From an uncultured Ruminococcus sp. (GTDB lineage Bacteria > Bacillota > Clostridia > Oscillospirales > Acutalibacteraceae): a stretch of 44,299 nucleotides of DNA. The stretch lies in assembly GCA_902764235.1 (NCBI GenBank), contig CACWVH010000019.1, positions 1-44,299 of the forward strand, read 5' to 3'. This document shows positions 7,956 through 17,012 of the stretch, one piece after another (the first letter of the stretch is position 1; every line of letters starts with the position of its first letter). Made by a program: the position numbers and the translations under genes. The notes beneath the pieces were generated by a model. It was not told the origin of the DNA. It did not search any database and saw only the letters and a list, made by a program, of their open reading frames with translations.

Positions 7956-10631
7956 TCAGAATTCCTCGTCAAGCTTTCTGATATGTTCATATACACGCTT
8001 ACAGCTGTCTGAATCAAAATATTCATAGAATTCTTCGATCCTGCCTATATACTCGTCACTGTTCTTACAGTCGTTTTCGATATATTTTATCATTTCATCA
8101 ACTGTACTGTCGAGATCATCACATACCGGGCCGAAGCCGTTATCCTCATAGCTGAAATATCCCTTTGTATATGAATGTTCTCCTGAGAAGAACTGCTCAC
8201 TGTCAAACTGGGAATAAACCACCGGCTTTCTGAGAAAAGCAAAATCAAAGAATACACTCGAATAATCAGTCACAAGCAATGCGGAGGTCGTAAATTCCTT
8301 CTGATAATCAACATAGCCGTGATTGATCTCAAACACATCGTTAGGCTCAAAGTCGACCCACTGCTCGCTGTGTATCGGATGCATACAAAGAACACCCTTA
8401 TATCCGTTTTTCTTCATACATTCGCACAGTCTCTTATCATTTATCAGAGAATTATAGAACCTGAAATATTCAGTCTCCCTGAAGCCGTCAAAGTAAATGC
8501 TTTCTGTTGTTCTCGGGTCATAGCTGCCCTTGATGCTTTTTCTCCATGTGGGAATTATCAGCACCTTCTTTTCAACAGGGTGTGTTTTCTGCATTCTCAG
8601 GAGATTATCGTGTCTCGGGAAGCCTGTGAGCACGGGCACCTCCGGACCGTAGGAATAGCCCGGCTCGGTAAATGACTTCTGCTCAGGTTTTCCGGCAGTT
8701 ACGATCATTTTCATATTCTTGTTGAATTTATTGATCCACCCGGAAATATCATCCTTTGTAATACCGTGCTGCAGGAATACATAATCGAAATTATAAAGAT
8801 CGCAGAGGAATTTTCTGTCACCTCCGAAGGCATTGATTACATATTCACTTCCGCTTGAGGAAATGACCTTGTCAGCAAGCAGTGAGTAAAGCCTGCTCTG
8901 TGGTGTATTATATGGTATTACCTTGCCGATCGCCTTCATCCTGCTGTAATCAGAGCTGTTTTTGTCTATTACGTAATATGTATCCACATCCTTCAGTCCG
9001 AGAGAGCTGATATATCTGAACATATGCTCGCCGTTATCGTTTGCCTTATCTGTTCTGTCGGAGATCAGCCATATCTGCTTATCCTTCTTTTTCAGCATAC
9101 TGTACAGACGGCGGTATTTTATCAGATATCCTCTGTTATTCTTTTTAAGCTGCTCACGGTAGAAGGTCTCATATTTCTTATGGAGCGATTTTGAATAAGG
9201 GTGTACTGCAAAGCATTTTCCTGACATTTTGACAAGGAAATCCTCCTTTGCATAATAGCCTCCCCATATCGGCGGTATATGAGCAAATTTACCCATTGAG
9301 GTATAGATAAGACGCTTGTTTTCGCCATATTTGAAAATAAACTGTATTTTCTGTTCCTCGCCCTTTTTCAGAGGAATAGCAAGACGTATTGCTCTGCCCT
9401 CCTCGACTACTCCGAACATATTCACAAAATCAAAGGCAGGCGCATGATAATAGGTCGGATAATATATCTCATCCCCCACCTGTGCATAGTATTCATAGCT
9501 GTCTCTTGAAAGCCAGCAGTTATCCTTTCCTTCAAGATACAGCACTCCGTCCTTTATCTCAGTAATAAACCAGATAACTATCGTTTTCGCATTATTGAGG
9601 TTCATTGTTGACAGGTTATTATAAAGGAGATTACCGTGATCGTATACAAGCTCTTTTCTGATATTTCTGCCGTACTTTTTCTCAAGGCAGAACATTTTCA
9701 TATTCATAAAAAGGTCCTTCTGCTTGAGTATGACTCTGTCGTCTATCTGCTTTATAATATCCTCAATAAGCTTGCAGTAGCGCTCATAATCCTCATCAGA
9801 GAGATGCTCCCTTACATTCTTTTTCAGTCTCCATGAAAGATCATACATTGCCATGAACTGGATAAAGGTCTCAATCTTTCCGTATTTCTTTTTTGAAAGC
9901 TCGAACATTGTATTGTGAAGGTATACAGGAGTATCAAAATAATAGCTTTCACTTTTCAGCTCATTCTGCAATGCAGAGCTGTCATCTGCACGCTTTCTGT
10001 AAAGCTGCACTGCCTCACGGCAGACGCCCAGCATACATTTTTCAAGAATGATTGTATTTATGAACTGCGCATCCTCACCATATTTGAGCTGTGTTGAAAA
10101 ACGAACATCTCCGATAGCCTCATTTTTGATGAATGCACCTGTTACATCCATCTGTATGAACTCATATTCGTCACGGAGGTCAACTATTTTTGTCGTCTTG
10201 AATTTATAGTCAAGTGTATGGAATCCGGTCTGGGCATCGAAAAATTTCTTTCTGCAGCCCACAACATCTATTATATCATAGTTTTCGTCAAAGAATGCCA
10301 GCACCTTTTCAAGAGCATTCTTCTGCCAGCAGTCGTCTGAATCAAGAAAATTGACATATTTTCCCTCTGCATAAGGTATTCCTTCGTTTCTTGCAGAGCT
10401 TACTCCGCCGTTTTCCTTCTTGACATATATAATATTTTCAGGATATTGATCCCTGTATTTAAGACAGATGCTTTCGCTGTTGTCAGGGCTTCCGTCATTG
10501 ACAAGGATAATCTGAACATTCTCTTCAAAACCAATGCTCTGATTTATTACCGAATCAAGCGTTTCAGCAAGATACTGTTCGACATTATACACAGGTATGA
10601 TTATCGAAAACTGATATTTATAATCCTTCAC
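7956..10631 (-). CDS. Bifunctional GT2 glycosyltransferase / CDP-glycerol glycerophosphotransferase
   Basis: This 891-aa fusion starts with a GT-A glycosyltransferase domain (residues about 8-330): FSIIIPVYNVEQYL, VNDGSPD and the metal-binding NFLDSDD ending at residue 100. A beta-rich linker domain spans about 345-520. The C-terminal half (about 530-885) is a TagB/TagF-type glycerophosphotransferase, with VFLQHGITKDDIS, CMHPIHSEQWVDF and LVTDYSSVFFDFAFLRKPV. Such enzymes transfer glycerol-phosphate, or a related polyol-phosphate, from its CDP donor to a growing wall polymer at the inner membrane face. The start is GTG with AGGAGG eight bases upstream. It is similar along its whole length to the 888-aa protein at 12113-14779. 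A promoter at 10755-10783 and a terminator at 7887-7938 make it a possible single-gene unit. The sugar donor and polyol are unknown. Confidence 0.9.
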   Translation of the reverse strand: MKDYKYQFSIIIPVYNVEQYLAETLDSVINQSIGFEENVQIILVNDGSPDNSESICLKYRDQYPENIIYVKKENGGVSSARNEGIPYAEGKYVNFLDSDDCWQKNALEKVLAFFDENYDIIDVVGCRKKFFDAQTGFHTLDYKFKTTKIVDLRDEYEFIQMDVTGAFIKNEAIGDVRFSTQLKYGEDAQFINTIILEKCMLGVCREAVQLYRKRADDSSALQNELKSESYYFDTPVYLHNTMFELSKKKYGKIETFIQFMAMYDLSWRLKKNVREHLSDEDYERYCKLIEDIIKQIDDRVILKQKDLFMNMKMFCLEKKYGRNIRKELVYDHGNLLYNNLSTMNLNNAKTIVIWFITEIKDGVLYLEGKDNCWLSRDSYEYYAQVGDEIYYPTYYHAPAFDFVNMFGVVEEGRAIRLAIPLKKGEEQKIQFIFKYGENKRLIYTSMGKFAHIPPIWGGYYAKEDFLVKMSGKCFAVHPYSKSLHKKYETFYREQLKKNNRGYLIKYRRLYSMLKKKDKQIWLISDRTDKANDNGEHMFRYISSLGLKDVDTYYVIDKNSSDYSRMKAIGKVIPYNTPQSRLYSLLADKVISSSGSEYVINAFGGDRKFLCDLYNFDYVFLQHGITKDDISGWINKFNKNMKMIVTAGKPEQKSFTEPGYSYGPEVPVLTGFPRHDNLLRMQKTHPVEKKVLIIPTWRKSIKGSYDPRTTESIYFDGFRETEYFRFYNSLINDKRLCECMKKNGYKGVLCMHPIHSEQWVDFEPNDVFEINHGYVDYQKEFTTSALLVTDYSSVFFDFAFLRKPVVYSQFDSEQFFSGEHSYTKGYFSYEDNGFGPVCDDLDSTVDEMIKYIENDCKNSDEYIGRIEEFYEYFDSDSCKRVYEHIRKLDEEF

Positions 10632-10740
10632 TTTATCGTCCTCCTGATTTTGCGTACAATTGCTTTTGAATATCCCACACCGGATAGTCAGTAAAAACTG
10701 AAAACGATCCGGGATCAGTATCGCAGGTGGGATGTCTAAA
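10632..10740 (-). other. Structured 5' leader of the GT2-glycerophosphotransferase gene
   Basis: Between promoter and GTG start is a leader of about 110 bases. ATCCCAC (minus strand, near 10730) can pair with GTGGGAT (near 10675), closing a long loop that includes CAGTTTTTACTG. There is no T-run, so this is not a terminator by itself. Whether it regulates translation cannot be told from sequence. Confidence 0.3.
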
Positions 10741-10754
10741 TTACTTCTTTGTAT

Positions 10755-10783
10755 ATTTTATCAGAATATATATAATATTTCAA
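10755..10783 (-). promoter_or_regulatory. Promoter upstream of the 891-aa fusion gene
   Basis: On the minus strand TTGAAA (10778-10783) is separated by 17 bp from TAAAAT (10755-10760), about 125 bases before the GTG start codon. It lies between the MITE-like element and the gene. Confidence 0.6.
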
Positions 10784-10847
10784 GACATTGAGCATGATTA
10801 GTCACGTTTTTTGAATTCGTCACCGGTCATTCTGAAAATGTATGTTC

Positions 10848-11021
10848 AGGGAAACACTGAATAAAAGATATTTCCGAGTGTGTAAGGAAACCCAAAGAGG
10901 CTCTGCGTGTGGCTGTCTCGCCTGCCGGCTCGGTCTGTGCTGCTGCGAAGCAGCGGTATCCGCCGGACACCCGCACCCCACATCCCAAACACCGATTAAT
11001 GAATTAATCAGCATTTCCTTA
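10848..11021. repeat. MITE-like element, copy 1 (terminal inverted repeats)
   Basis: The left end reads AGGGAAACACTGAATAAA and the right end, read on the opposite strand, is a close match (AAGGAAATGCTGATTAAT). The same two ends and the internal CCAAACACCGATTAAT block recur at 26721-26835. The interior holds GC-rich hairpins (for example GCTGCTGCGAAGCAGC, about 10938-10953) and encodes nothing. Its right end overlaps the TAA stop codon (11019-11021) of the neighbouring glycosyltransferase. Confidence 0.75.
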
Positions 11022-12056
11022 GTTTTTTCTTATATTATAAACCGTTTCAAGTCCGCTCATATCTGCAAACAGCTTTGCTGCGCCGTCCATTCCGTGCTTT
11101 TTCATCAGGCAGAAAAGCTTATGCTTTTTCCAGAGATTGCGTTGCTGCTTTATCACGCTGTCGTCTATCTGTTTCAGTATTGAAGTAAGCTTATCGCAAT
11201 AGCTTTCATATTCATCATCATCAAGATACTGTCTGACATCCTTTTTCCTTATTCTCCAGCCAAGCTCATACATTACGGTGAACTGTATGAATTTTTCTGC
11301 TGTGCCATATTTGCTGACGGATTCATCAAGCAGCTGCTGAAGAAAATATTCCGGTGAAGCCGTATAATATCCCGGATCCTTGACGTCATTCTGAAGCGCA
11401 GAGCTGCCGTCCGTTCTTTTGCGGTATTTATGCACTGCCTCCCGGCATACTCCAAGACAGCATTTCTCAAGCAGGATCGAGGTCACAAACTGTGCATCCT
11501 CGCCAAATTTCAGCTTTTCGGAAAAACGTCTTTCGCCTATCGCCTCAGCCTTGATAAACGCACCTGTGACATCAAGCTGGATACAGTCGGGTTCCTTTCT
11601 CAGATCTATGATCCTTGTGCTTTCAAACTTATAGTCAAGATAATGAAAACCGGTTTTTGCTCCGAAAAACTCCTTGCGGCAGCCTACAACATCTGTTTCA
11701 TCATAATGCTCCCCGAAAAGTCTGAGAACATTTTCAAATGCAGTCTCGCTCCAGCAGTCATCCGAATCAAGAAAATTTACATATTTTCCTCTTATATAGG
11801 GGATCGCTGCATTTCTTGCAGAGCTGACTCCACCGTTTTCTTTTTCGATATATATTATATTTTCAGGGTATCTGTCCCTGTACTCCAGACAGATATCTCC
11901 GCTGCTGTCCGGACTTCCGTCATTGACCAGAATGATCTCTATATTATCCTCAAAGCCGATACTCTGAGCGGTTACACTTTCAATGGTCTCCCTGATATAC
12001 TTTTCTACCTTATATACAGGTATCACCACTGTAAAGCTGAAGGACTTTTCACTCAT
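11019..12056 (-). CDS. GT2-family glycosyltransferase (GT-A domain only)
   Basis: This 345-aa protein matches the N-terminal glycosyltransferase domain of the two large fusions on either side. It shows FTVVIPVYKVEKYI, LVNDGSPDSSG, GKYVNFLDSDDCW and RFSEKLKFGEDAQF. It stops where those proteins enter their linker domain, so it has no glycerophosphotransferase half. The upstream in-frame ATG at 12071 lacks a ribosome site; ATG at 12056 has AGAGGA eight bases before it and is chosen. It follows the 888-aa gene closely in the same direction. Its stop codon lies inside the terminal repeat of a MITE-like element, so it may be a fusion gene cut short by that insertion, or simply a stand-alone paralogue. 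The catalytic Asp motif is intact, so activity as a sugar transferase for the same polymer is plausible. Confidence 0.85.
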   Translation of the reverse strand: MSEKSFSFTVVIPVYKVEKYIRETIESVTAQSIGFEDNIEIILVNDGSPDSSGDICLEYRDRYPENIIYIEKENGGVSSARNAAIPYIRGKYVNFLDSDDCWSETAFENVLRLFGEHYDETDVVGCRKEFFGAKTGFHYLDYKFESTRIIDLRKEPDCIQLDVTGAFIKAEAIGERRFSEKLKFGEDAQFVTSILLEKCCLGVCREAVHKYRKRTDGSSALQNDVKDPGYYTASPEYFLQQLLDESVSKYGTAEKFIQFTVMYELGWRIRKKDVRQYLDDDEYESYCDKLTSILKQIDDSVIKQQRNLWKKHKLFCLMKKHGMDGAAKLFADMSGLETVYNIRKN

Positions 12057-12082
12057 ATTTTCCTCTCGCATAATTCAGGAAT

Positions 12083-12107
12083 CACCCGATTTAATCAGTG
12101 CTTCCTT
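12083..12107. repeat. Solo end of the MITE-like repeat
   Basis: The segment CCGATTTAATCAGTGCTTCC matches the right end of the elements at 10848-11021 and 26721-26835, but with part of the internal block missing. It lies between the stop of the 888-aa gene and the start of the next gene. Confidence 0.5.
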
Positions 12108-12112
12108 CAACA

Positions 12113-14779
12113 TCAGTTTATCTCTCTTATATACTCATATATTCTCTTGCAGCAATGTGCATCATTATACGGATAGAATCTTTCGGTTCTTTCAATATAT
12201 TCCTCTGTGTTGCCACAGTCATTTTCGATTGCTTTGATAATTGCATCTACAGTTGAATCCAGATCCATGCACACCGGTCCGAAGCCGTCGTCCTCATAGC
12301 TGAAATAGCCTTCGCTGTATGTATGCTTCTTATAGAATTCTTCCTTATCGAACTGAGCATATACCACAGGCTTTTTCAGATAGGCAAAATCAAAGGCAAC
12401 GCTCGAGTAATCAGTCACAAGGAGACTGCCTTCGATAAATTCCGTCTGATAATCTACAAGTCCGTCATTAACGGCAAAGACCTCATTGCTGTCAAAATCC
12501 CTGCACTGCTCGATATGCATCGGGTGCATACAAAGCAGACCTGTGTAGCCCTTTTCTTTCATTGCCGCAACAAGGCGTTCATTATTTATCAGGTCATTAT
12601 AGAAGCGGAAATACTCAGTTTCCTTGAATTTTTCATAGTATACGCTTTTGTTTGTTTTTGTATCATAGCTGCCCTCAATGCTTTTTCTCCATGTGGGAAG
12701 GATCACGATCTTCTTTTTCGGGCGTCTGTGCTTATTCTTTTTATAAAGATTATCATATCTTGCAAGACCGGTCAGAATTACCCTTTCCTTATCTATACAG
12801 TAATCTCCGTTGACGATGGAAAGGTATTCCGGAACGGCAGCTGTAACCATCAGTCGTATATTCTTATTGAAATGATTGAGCCATGTGGACATATCATCCT
12901 TGATTATACCGTGCTTGAGATATACAAAATCATATCCTAAAAGGTCAACTAAATACTGTTTGTCGTCTCCGAAGGGATTGAAAAGATAATCAGAGGCTGC
13001 CGATGATATGATCTTGTCCGAAAGAAGGAAGCTCATCTTATATTCCGGTGAATCATAGGGAACGACTTTGCCGTATTTTTTCATTCTTTCATAATCGGGA
13101 CAATCGCTGTTTATATTGAAAACAGTCTCTATACCGCGGCTTATTCTTTTATTCATATAGCGGAAGAAATGCTCGCCGTTGTCGTTCGCTACATATGTAC
13201 GGTCGGATATCATCCAGAGCTTTTTCTTCTGCTGAGCATTCCTTGCAAAATATTCCTTTCTCAGCTCTATTACATCATCCTTGCCAAGCTCAGCAAGGGT
13301 ATTGCAGTAGCTCTCCTCAAGCTCATCCCTCAGCTCAGTTGTGAAGGGTCTGGAAATCAGGCTCTTTTCATCTCTTGTCAGGATGATATCATCCTTTGCA
13401 TAATATCCTGTCTCCAGCTTCGGAAGATGTGAAAATTTTCCAAGTGAGGTATAGATTTCGCTGGTCTTGTCCTTGAAACGATAGAAAAAGCTGATCTTTG
13501 TTTCCTTGTTTCTGTTCAGGTGTATTTCAAATACAACAGCACGTCCCTTGTTTACGGAGCCATCCATTGTTACAAGGTCAAATTTCTTGCAGTAGAAATA
13601 TGAAGGATAGTATATTTCACCGCCGACCTTTGCATAGTAATTGAAATCGTCGCCCCTCATCCAGCAGTTATCCTTGCCTTCAAGGCGGAGGATATTTCCC
13701 TTTATCTCAACATAGTCCCAGATCAGGAGAGTCTTTGCCTGAGCAAGATCAATGGTCATAAAATCATTGTACATGATCTTTCCGTCTGAATAGGTAAGAT
13801 CCTTCCTGACGTCATGGTCATATTTGAGGGAGAGTGCATACATCTTCATATTCATATATATGCTTCTCTGACGATATATAATCTCGTCGTCTATATTTTT
13901 AACTATATCTCTGATTATCTGCGAATACCTTTCATATTTTTCGTTGTCCACAAGCTTGTATACAGGCTTTTTCATTCTCCAGCAAAGGTCGTACATGACC
14001 GCATACTGAATAAATTTCTTTATTTCGCCGTATTTTTCCCTTGAAAGCTCAAAAAGGAACTCATGGAAATACTTCGGAGAATCAAAATAATAGCTGTCCA
14101 AGCTTCCCTCCTTCTGCAAAGCAGAGGTTCCGTCCTTTCTTATCCTGTAATAATGCAGTGCATCCTTTACAAGACCGATAGTGCATTTTTCAAGAAGTAC
14201 GGTATTGATGAATCTTGCATCCTCGCCGTAGCAAAGCTTTTCACAAAATTCAAGTCCCTTTACAGCCTCACTTTTGACAAGCACGCTTGTCACATCCATC
14301 TGTATGAGATCGAAGCGCCTGTTCAGGTCTGCTATTATTGTCTTGTCAAATTTATAATCAAGTGAATGATATCCGCTGCCGCCGTCAAAAAGCTTTTTTC
14401 TTGCAGCTGCCGCATCTGTCTTTTCGCTGTTTTTATCCAGAAAATCAACAAGCTTTTTCAGTGCCTCACTGTCCCATTTGTCATCGGAATCAAGAAAGCT
14501 GACATATTTTCCCTGAATTTTTTTCATGCCGAGGTTTCTTGCTGCGCTTACGCCACGGTTTTTCTGACTGAGATATACAACATTTCCCGGATATCTGCTG
14601 CTGTATGACTTGCAGATGGCTTCGCTGCCGTCTGTGCTGCCGTCATTGACAAGTATCAGCTGAATATTCTTTTCAAAACCGAGAGTCTGTCCGATGACAG
14701 AGTCCACTGCCTCGGAAAGATATTTTTCCGTATTGTATACCGGCATTACGACCGAAACGAGATATTTATAACTGCTCAT
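12113..14779 (-). CDS. Bifunctional GT2 glycosyltransferase / CDP-glycerol glycerophosphotransferase
   Basis: This 888-aa protein has the same three-part layout as the protein at 7956-10631. The GT-A domain (VSVVMPVYNTEKYL, VNDGSTDGSE, SFLDSDDKWD near residue 100) comes first, then a beta-rich middle region, and a TagB/TagF-like C-terminal half with YLKHGIIKDDMS, CMHPMHIEQCRDF and LVTDYSSVAFDFAYLKKPV. The likely role is to add a sugar and a polyol-phosphate to the same wall glycopolymer, which would favour an alternating backbone or branched unit. GAGGG lies 8 bases before ATG, and the gene lies 28 bases behind the Stealth gene in the operon. The two fusions differ at many positions throughout, so they are diverged paralogues, perhaps with different sugar or linkage specificity. 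The polyol could be glycerol or ribitol. Confidence 0.9.
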   Translation of the reverse strand: MSSYKYLVSVVMPVYNTEKYLSEAVDSVIGQTLGFEKNIQLILVNDGSTDGSEAICKSYSSRYPGNVVYLSQKNRGVSAARNLGMKKIQGKYVSFLDSDDKWDSEALKKLVDFLDKNSEKTDAAAARKKLFDGGSGYHSLDYKFDKTIIADLNRRFDLIQMDVTSVLVKSEAVKGLEFCEKLCYGEDARFINTVLLEKCTIGLVKDALHYYRIRKDGTSALQKEGSLDSYYFDSPKYFHEFLFELSREKYGEIKKFIQYAVMYDLCWRMKKPVYKLVDNEKYERYSQIIRDIVKNIDDEIIYRQRSIYMNMKMYALSLKYDHDVRKDLTYSDGKIMYNDFMTIDLAQAKTLLIWDYVEIKGNILRLEGKDNCWMRGDDFNYYAKVGGEIYYPSYFYCKKFDLVTMDGSVNKGRAVVFEIHLNRNKETKISFFYRFKDKTSEIYTSLGKFSHLPKLETGYYAKDDIILTRDEKSLISRPFTTELRDELEESYCNTLAELGKDDVIELRKEYFARNAQQKKKLWMISDRTYVANDNGEHFFRYMNKRISRGIETVFNINSDCPDYERMKKYGKVVPYDSPEYKMSFLLSDKIISSAASDYLFNPFGDDKQYLVDLLGYDFVYLKHGIIKDDMSTWLNHFNKNIRLMVTAAVPEYLSIVNGDYCIDKERVILTGLARYDNLYKKNKHRRPKKKIVILPTWRKSIEGSYDTKTNKSVYYEKFKETEYFRFYNDLINNERLVAAMKEKGYTGLLCMHPMHIEQCRDFDSNEVFAVNDGLVDYQTEFIEGSLLVTDYSSVAFDFAYLKKPVVYAQFDKEEFYKKHTYSEGYFSYEDDGFGPVCMDLDSTVDAIIKAIENDCGNTEEYIERTERFYPYNDAHCCKRIYEYIREIN

Positions 14780-14807
14780 GTTGATTCCCTCTTTTTATGT
14801 AAGATAC

Positions 14808-15809
14808 TTACAGCTCGAAGCTGCATTTTTCCGGAAGAAGCTTTTCAAAGGCGCCAATTACCCTTTGCTTTTCCTCCTCAAAATCTCCTGTTTCAACAGT
14901 ATCATTTATGCAGATCTGCTTATATCTTCCGCCTGAGATATCTTTCAGATCACTTTCAGACAGCCTTTCCCTGATATGAAAGCAATGACCGTCCTTTACG
15001 CTTTTCGGAACGGCGATACCCTTTGCAAGCTGCCAGAATTTCATCACCCACTGATTACAGTTGCCCTTTGTACGGAATTTCTCACGGCAGGTCATATCAA
15101 GCGATTCCCCGTCCCTTTCCCATGCTTCCTCAAATGTGCTTTTCAGGAAATTAGAGGAAAGGTGGTTATAATACATTCCCGGAAACCAGGGCCACATATT
15201 CAGTGCAGCCGTTTTTATGACTCTTTTGACGCCGTTTTTCAGACTGAACCATTTTGCACGGTCTCTTCTGAAGCATTCATTCTTATCAAAATTATCGTTT
15301 ATTATCTCCATATTGTTTCCGTTGAAAAAGCCTGCGCTGTTTTTTGCAAAGAAAATACAGTCAAGCGAATATGTGTCAAGGGGCTTTCCGTCCCTGAAAA
15401 AATCCTCGGGTCTGACATGGTCTGTGATGAACATATCGTCGTTGAAATATACAAACTGCTCTGAAAGACCCTTTATCCTGTGAAGATTCAGCTCGATTGC
15501 GTTTGAATTGAAGGTCGGAAGGTATTTTTCCGGAATGAAATCCCTGTGATTAACTATATTAAGCTTAGGATTTGAGGTATCAAGCCATTTCGGAAGATGT
15601 CCCCATGTGACAAAATGTACCCTGTTTACCCAGGGGGCGAATTTCTCGACTGCTCTGAACCAATACTGGAGATTATCCCAGTCACGGAAACGGACTGCTG
15701 TATTATCCACTCCGTCAAAGGACGGGTCATAGCTGTTTTTTTCTTTTTGCCATTCGGGATCGTTTCCGTCTACCCATATCATAACGAAATCAATTTTGTT
15801 GTTTTCCAT
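14808..15809 (-). CDS. Stealth-family sugar-phosphate transferase 1
   Basis: This 333-aa protein carries the four conserved regions of the Stealth family. CR1 is IDFVMIWVDGNDPEW, CR2 runs from VRFRDWDNLQYWFRAVEKFA through VYFNDDMFI, CR3 is in YYNHLSSNFLKSTFEEAW, and CR4 is in HCFHIRERL and CINDT. Characterised members (N-acetylglucosamine-1-phosphate transferases and bacterial capsule synthesis proteins such as SacB) transfer a hexose-1-phosphate from a nucleotide sugar, making a phosphodiester. Here it would introduce sugar-phosphate links into the wall polymer. The start has CGGAG ahead of ATG. It lies 34 bases after the acyltransferase-3 gene. It is clearly paralogous to the protein at 17013-18098; both end in FEL after a similar LPEK motif. 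Confidence 0.92.
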   Translation of the reverse strand: MENNKIDFVMIWVDGNDPEWQKEKNSYDPSFDGVDNTAVRFRDWDNLQYWFRAVEKFAPWVNRVHFVTWGHLPKWLDTSNPKLNIVNHRDFIPEKYLPTFNSNAIELNLHRIKGLSEQFVYFNDDMFITDHVRPEDFFRDGKPLDTYSLDCIFFAKNSAGFFNGNNMEIINDNFDKNECFRRDRAKWFSLKNGVKRVIKTAALNMWPWFPGMYYNHLSSNFLKSTFEEAWERDGESLDMTCREKFRTKGNCNQWVMKFWQLAKGIAVPKSVKDGHCFHIRERLSESDLKDISGGRYKQICINDTVETGDFEEEKQRVIGAFEKLLPEKCSFEL

Positions 15810-15843
15810 ATCGTTTTCTCCGGAACAAATCTTTTTTCAGAAA

Positions 15844-17001
15844 TCAGGCGTTCTCTTTTTCAGGCTCCTTCAGCAGCCAGCTTACAAATTCTGAGCTTTT
15901 TTTGCCGATCAGCCCCATCAGCTTATCCCAGCGTATCAGCTTGCGCAGAAGGTCTGCGGCGATCGCCATTACAAGAGAGGCTACCATCACAAATGCAAAC
16001 ACAGCATACCAGTATTTCAGTGAATAGGTGAAATCCGGGAACCATACTGCACGGATAAAGGTGTGCATGAAGAAAATATCTGAGGAATATTTTCCGAGAA
16101 ACGCAAGAATACTGTTGAGTATCTTTATTCCGCACACGAATTCATACAGCCAGTAGATAAATACCAGCGGAAGCACTGAGCTTATCACATAATATAAATA
16201 TGTCCAGCCCCATGGCTGCTTCCTGAGCCAGAACAATCCGAGCAGAATAACTGTCCAGATTACGAATTTGATAAGCTTTGAGATGATCTTATTCTTTGTG
16301 ATAGTGAATTCCTTCATTTTTTCAAGGATATTGCTGTCTGCGAACATTATTCCCAGAGGAATTGTAAGAAGCCAGCGTGTCATATTATTGAGGTTCGCAC
16401 CGTTGTAGAATTTTGCGTCTATGAGTATCGGAAGGACAAGATAAGGGATAAGTGCTGCAAGACCGTGTTTTTTATAAAGGTTTGCCGTAATCGGAACAAG
16501 TCCGATGATTATCAGGGCAAAGCTCATATACCACCATGTCTCTACCATAAGCGGAGTTCCCAGCACGCCTGCAAGACCCAGCATATCGCAAAGCATATTC
16601 AGAACAAAAACACTTCCCTCACCGTAGGGATTATGATTAAAGGCAAAGATGGATATAAGTGTACATATGATATACGGAATAAAGAAAGCGCCGATAAGGG
16701 ATATTATTCTTCTGACAAGAAAATCAGAGCTGTCTGACCTGTCGAGCCTTTCCTTGCCGTTTTTCAGATATTTATAATTGATCGTCCTCATAAGACCGAA
16801 GGCGGACAAAAATGCAAATGTTCCCACACATACATTCATACTGTCAAAAATATAAAAGGCACGATACTGACTCAGCGGTGCAAAGCTGATATCATAGCCC
16901 ATAAGTCTTTCCTTTTTTGAAAGACAATGATAGAACACCAGAAAAATAATAGCTATTCCCTTTACCACAAGGGTATCTTTTTTTGAAAAAGAATATTTCA
17001 T
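15844..17001 (-). CDS. Acyltransferase family 3 membrane protein (OafA-like)
   Basis: This 385-aa polytopic protein of about ten helices starts with the family signature KGIAIIFLVFYHCL, in which His25 is the expected catalytic residue. Members acylate surface sugars, most often with acetyl groups, from the membrane. GGAGG lies six bases before ATG. It sits between the two Stealth genes with short gaps on both sides, so it very probably O-acylates a sugar of the same polymer. This would be a second, independent acylation route beside the MBOAT system at 2563-7570. The acyl group and position cannot be inferred. Confidence 0.88.
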   Translation of the reverse strand: MKYSFSKKDTLVVKGIAIIFLVFYHCLSKKERLMGYDISFAPLSQYRAFYIFDSMNVCVGTFAFLSAFGLMRTINYKYLKNGKERLDRSDSSDFLVRRIISLIGAFFIPYIICTLISIFAFNHNPYGEGSVFVLNMLCDMLGLAGVLGTPLMVETWWYMSFALIIIGLVPITANLYKKHGLAALIPYLVLPILIDAKFYNGANLNNMTRWLLTIPLGIMFADSNILEKMKEFTITKNKIISKLIKFVIWTVILLGLFWLRKQPWGWTYLYYVISSVLPLVFIYWLYEFVCGIKILNSILAFLGKYSSDIFFMHTFIRAVWFPDFTYSLKYWYAVFAFVMVASLVMAIAADLLRKLIRWDKLMGLIGKKSSEFVSWLLKEPEKENA

Positions 17002-17012
17002 TTTTTCCTCCG

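Noticed and set aside
11430..12176. Plus-strand frame of 248 codons opposite the short glycosyltransferase
   Set aside because: Antisense shadow of a GT2 gene; similar long antisense frames lie opposite other genes of this operon because of codon use.
7956..14779. The two fusion genes considered as an assembly duplication
   Set aside because: They differ at many residues across their whole length, so they are true diverged paralogues.
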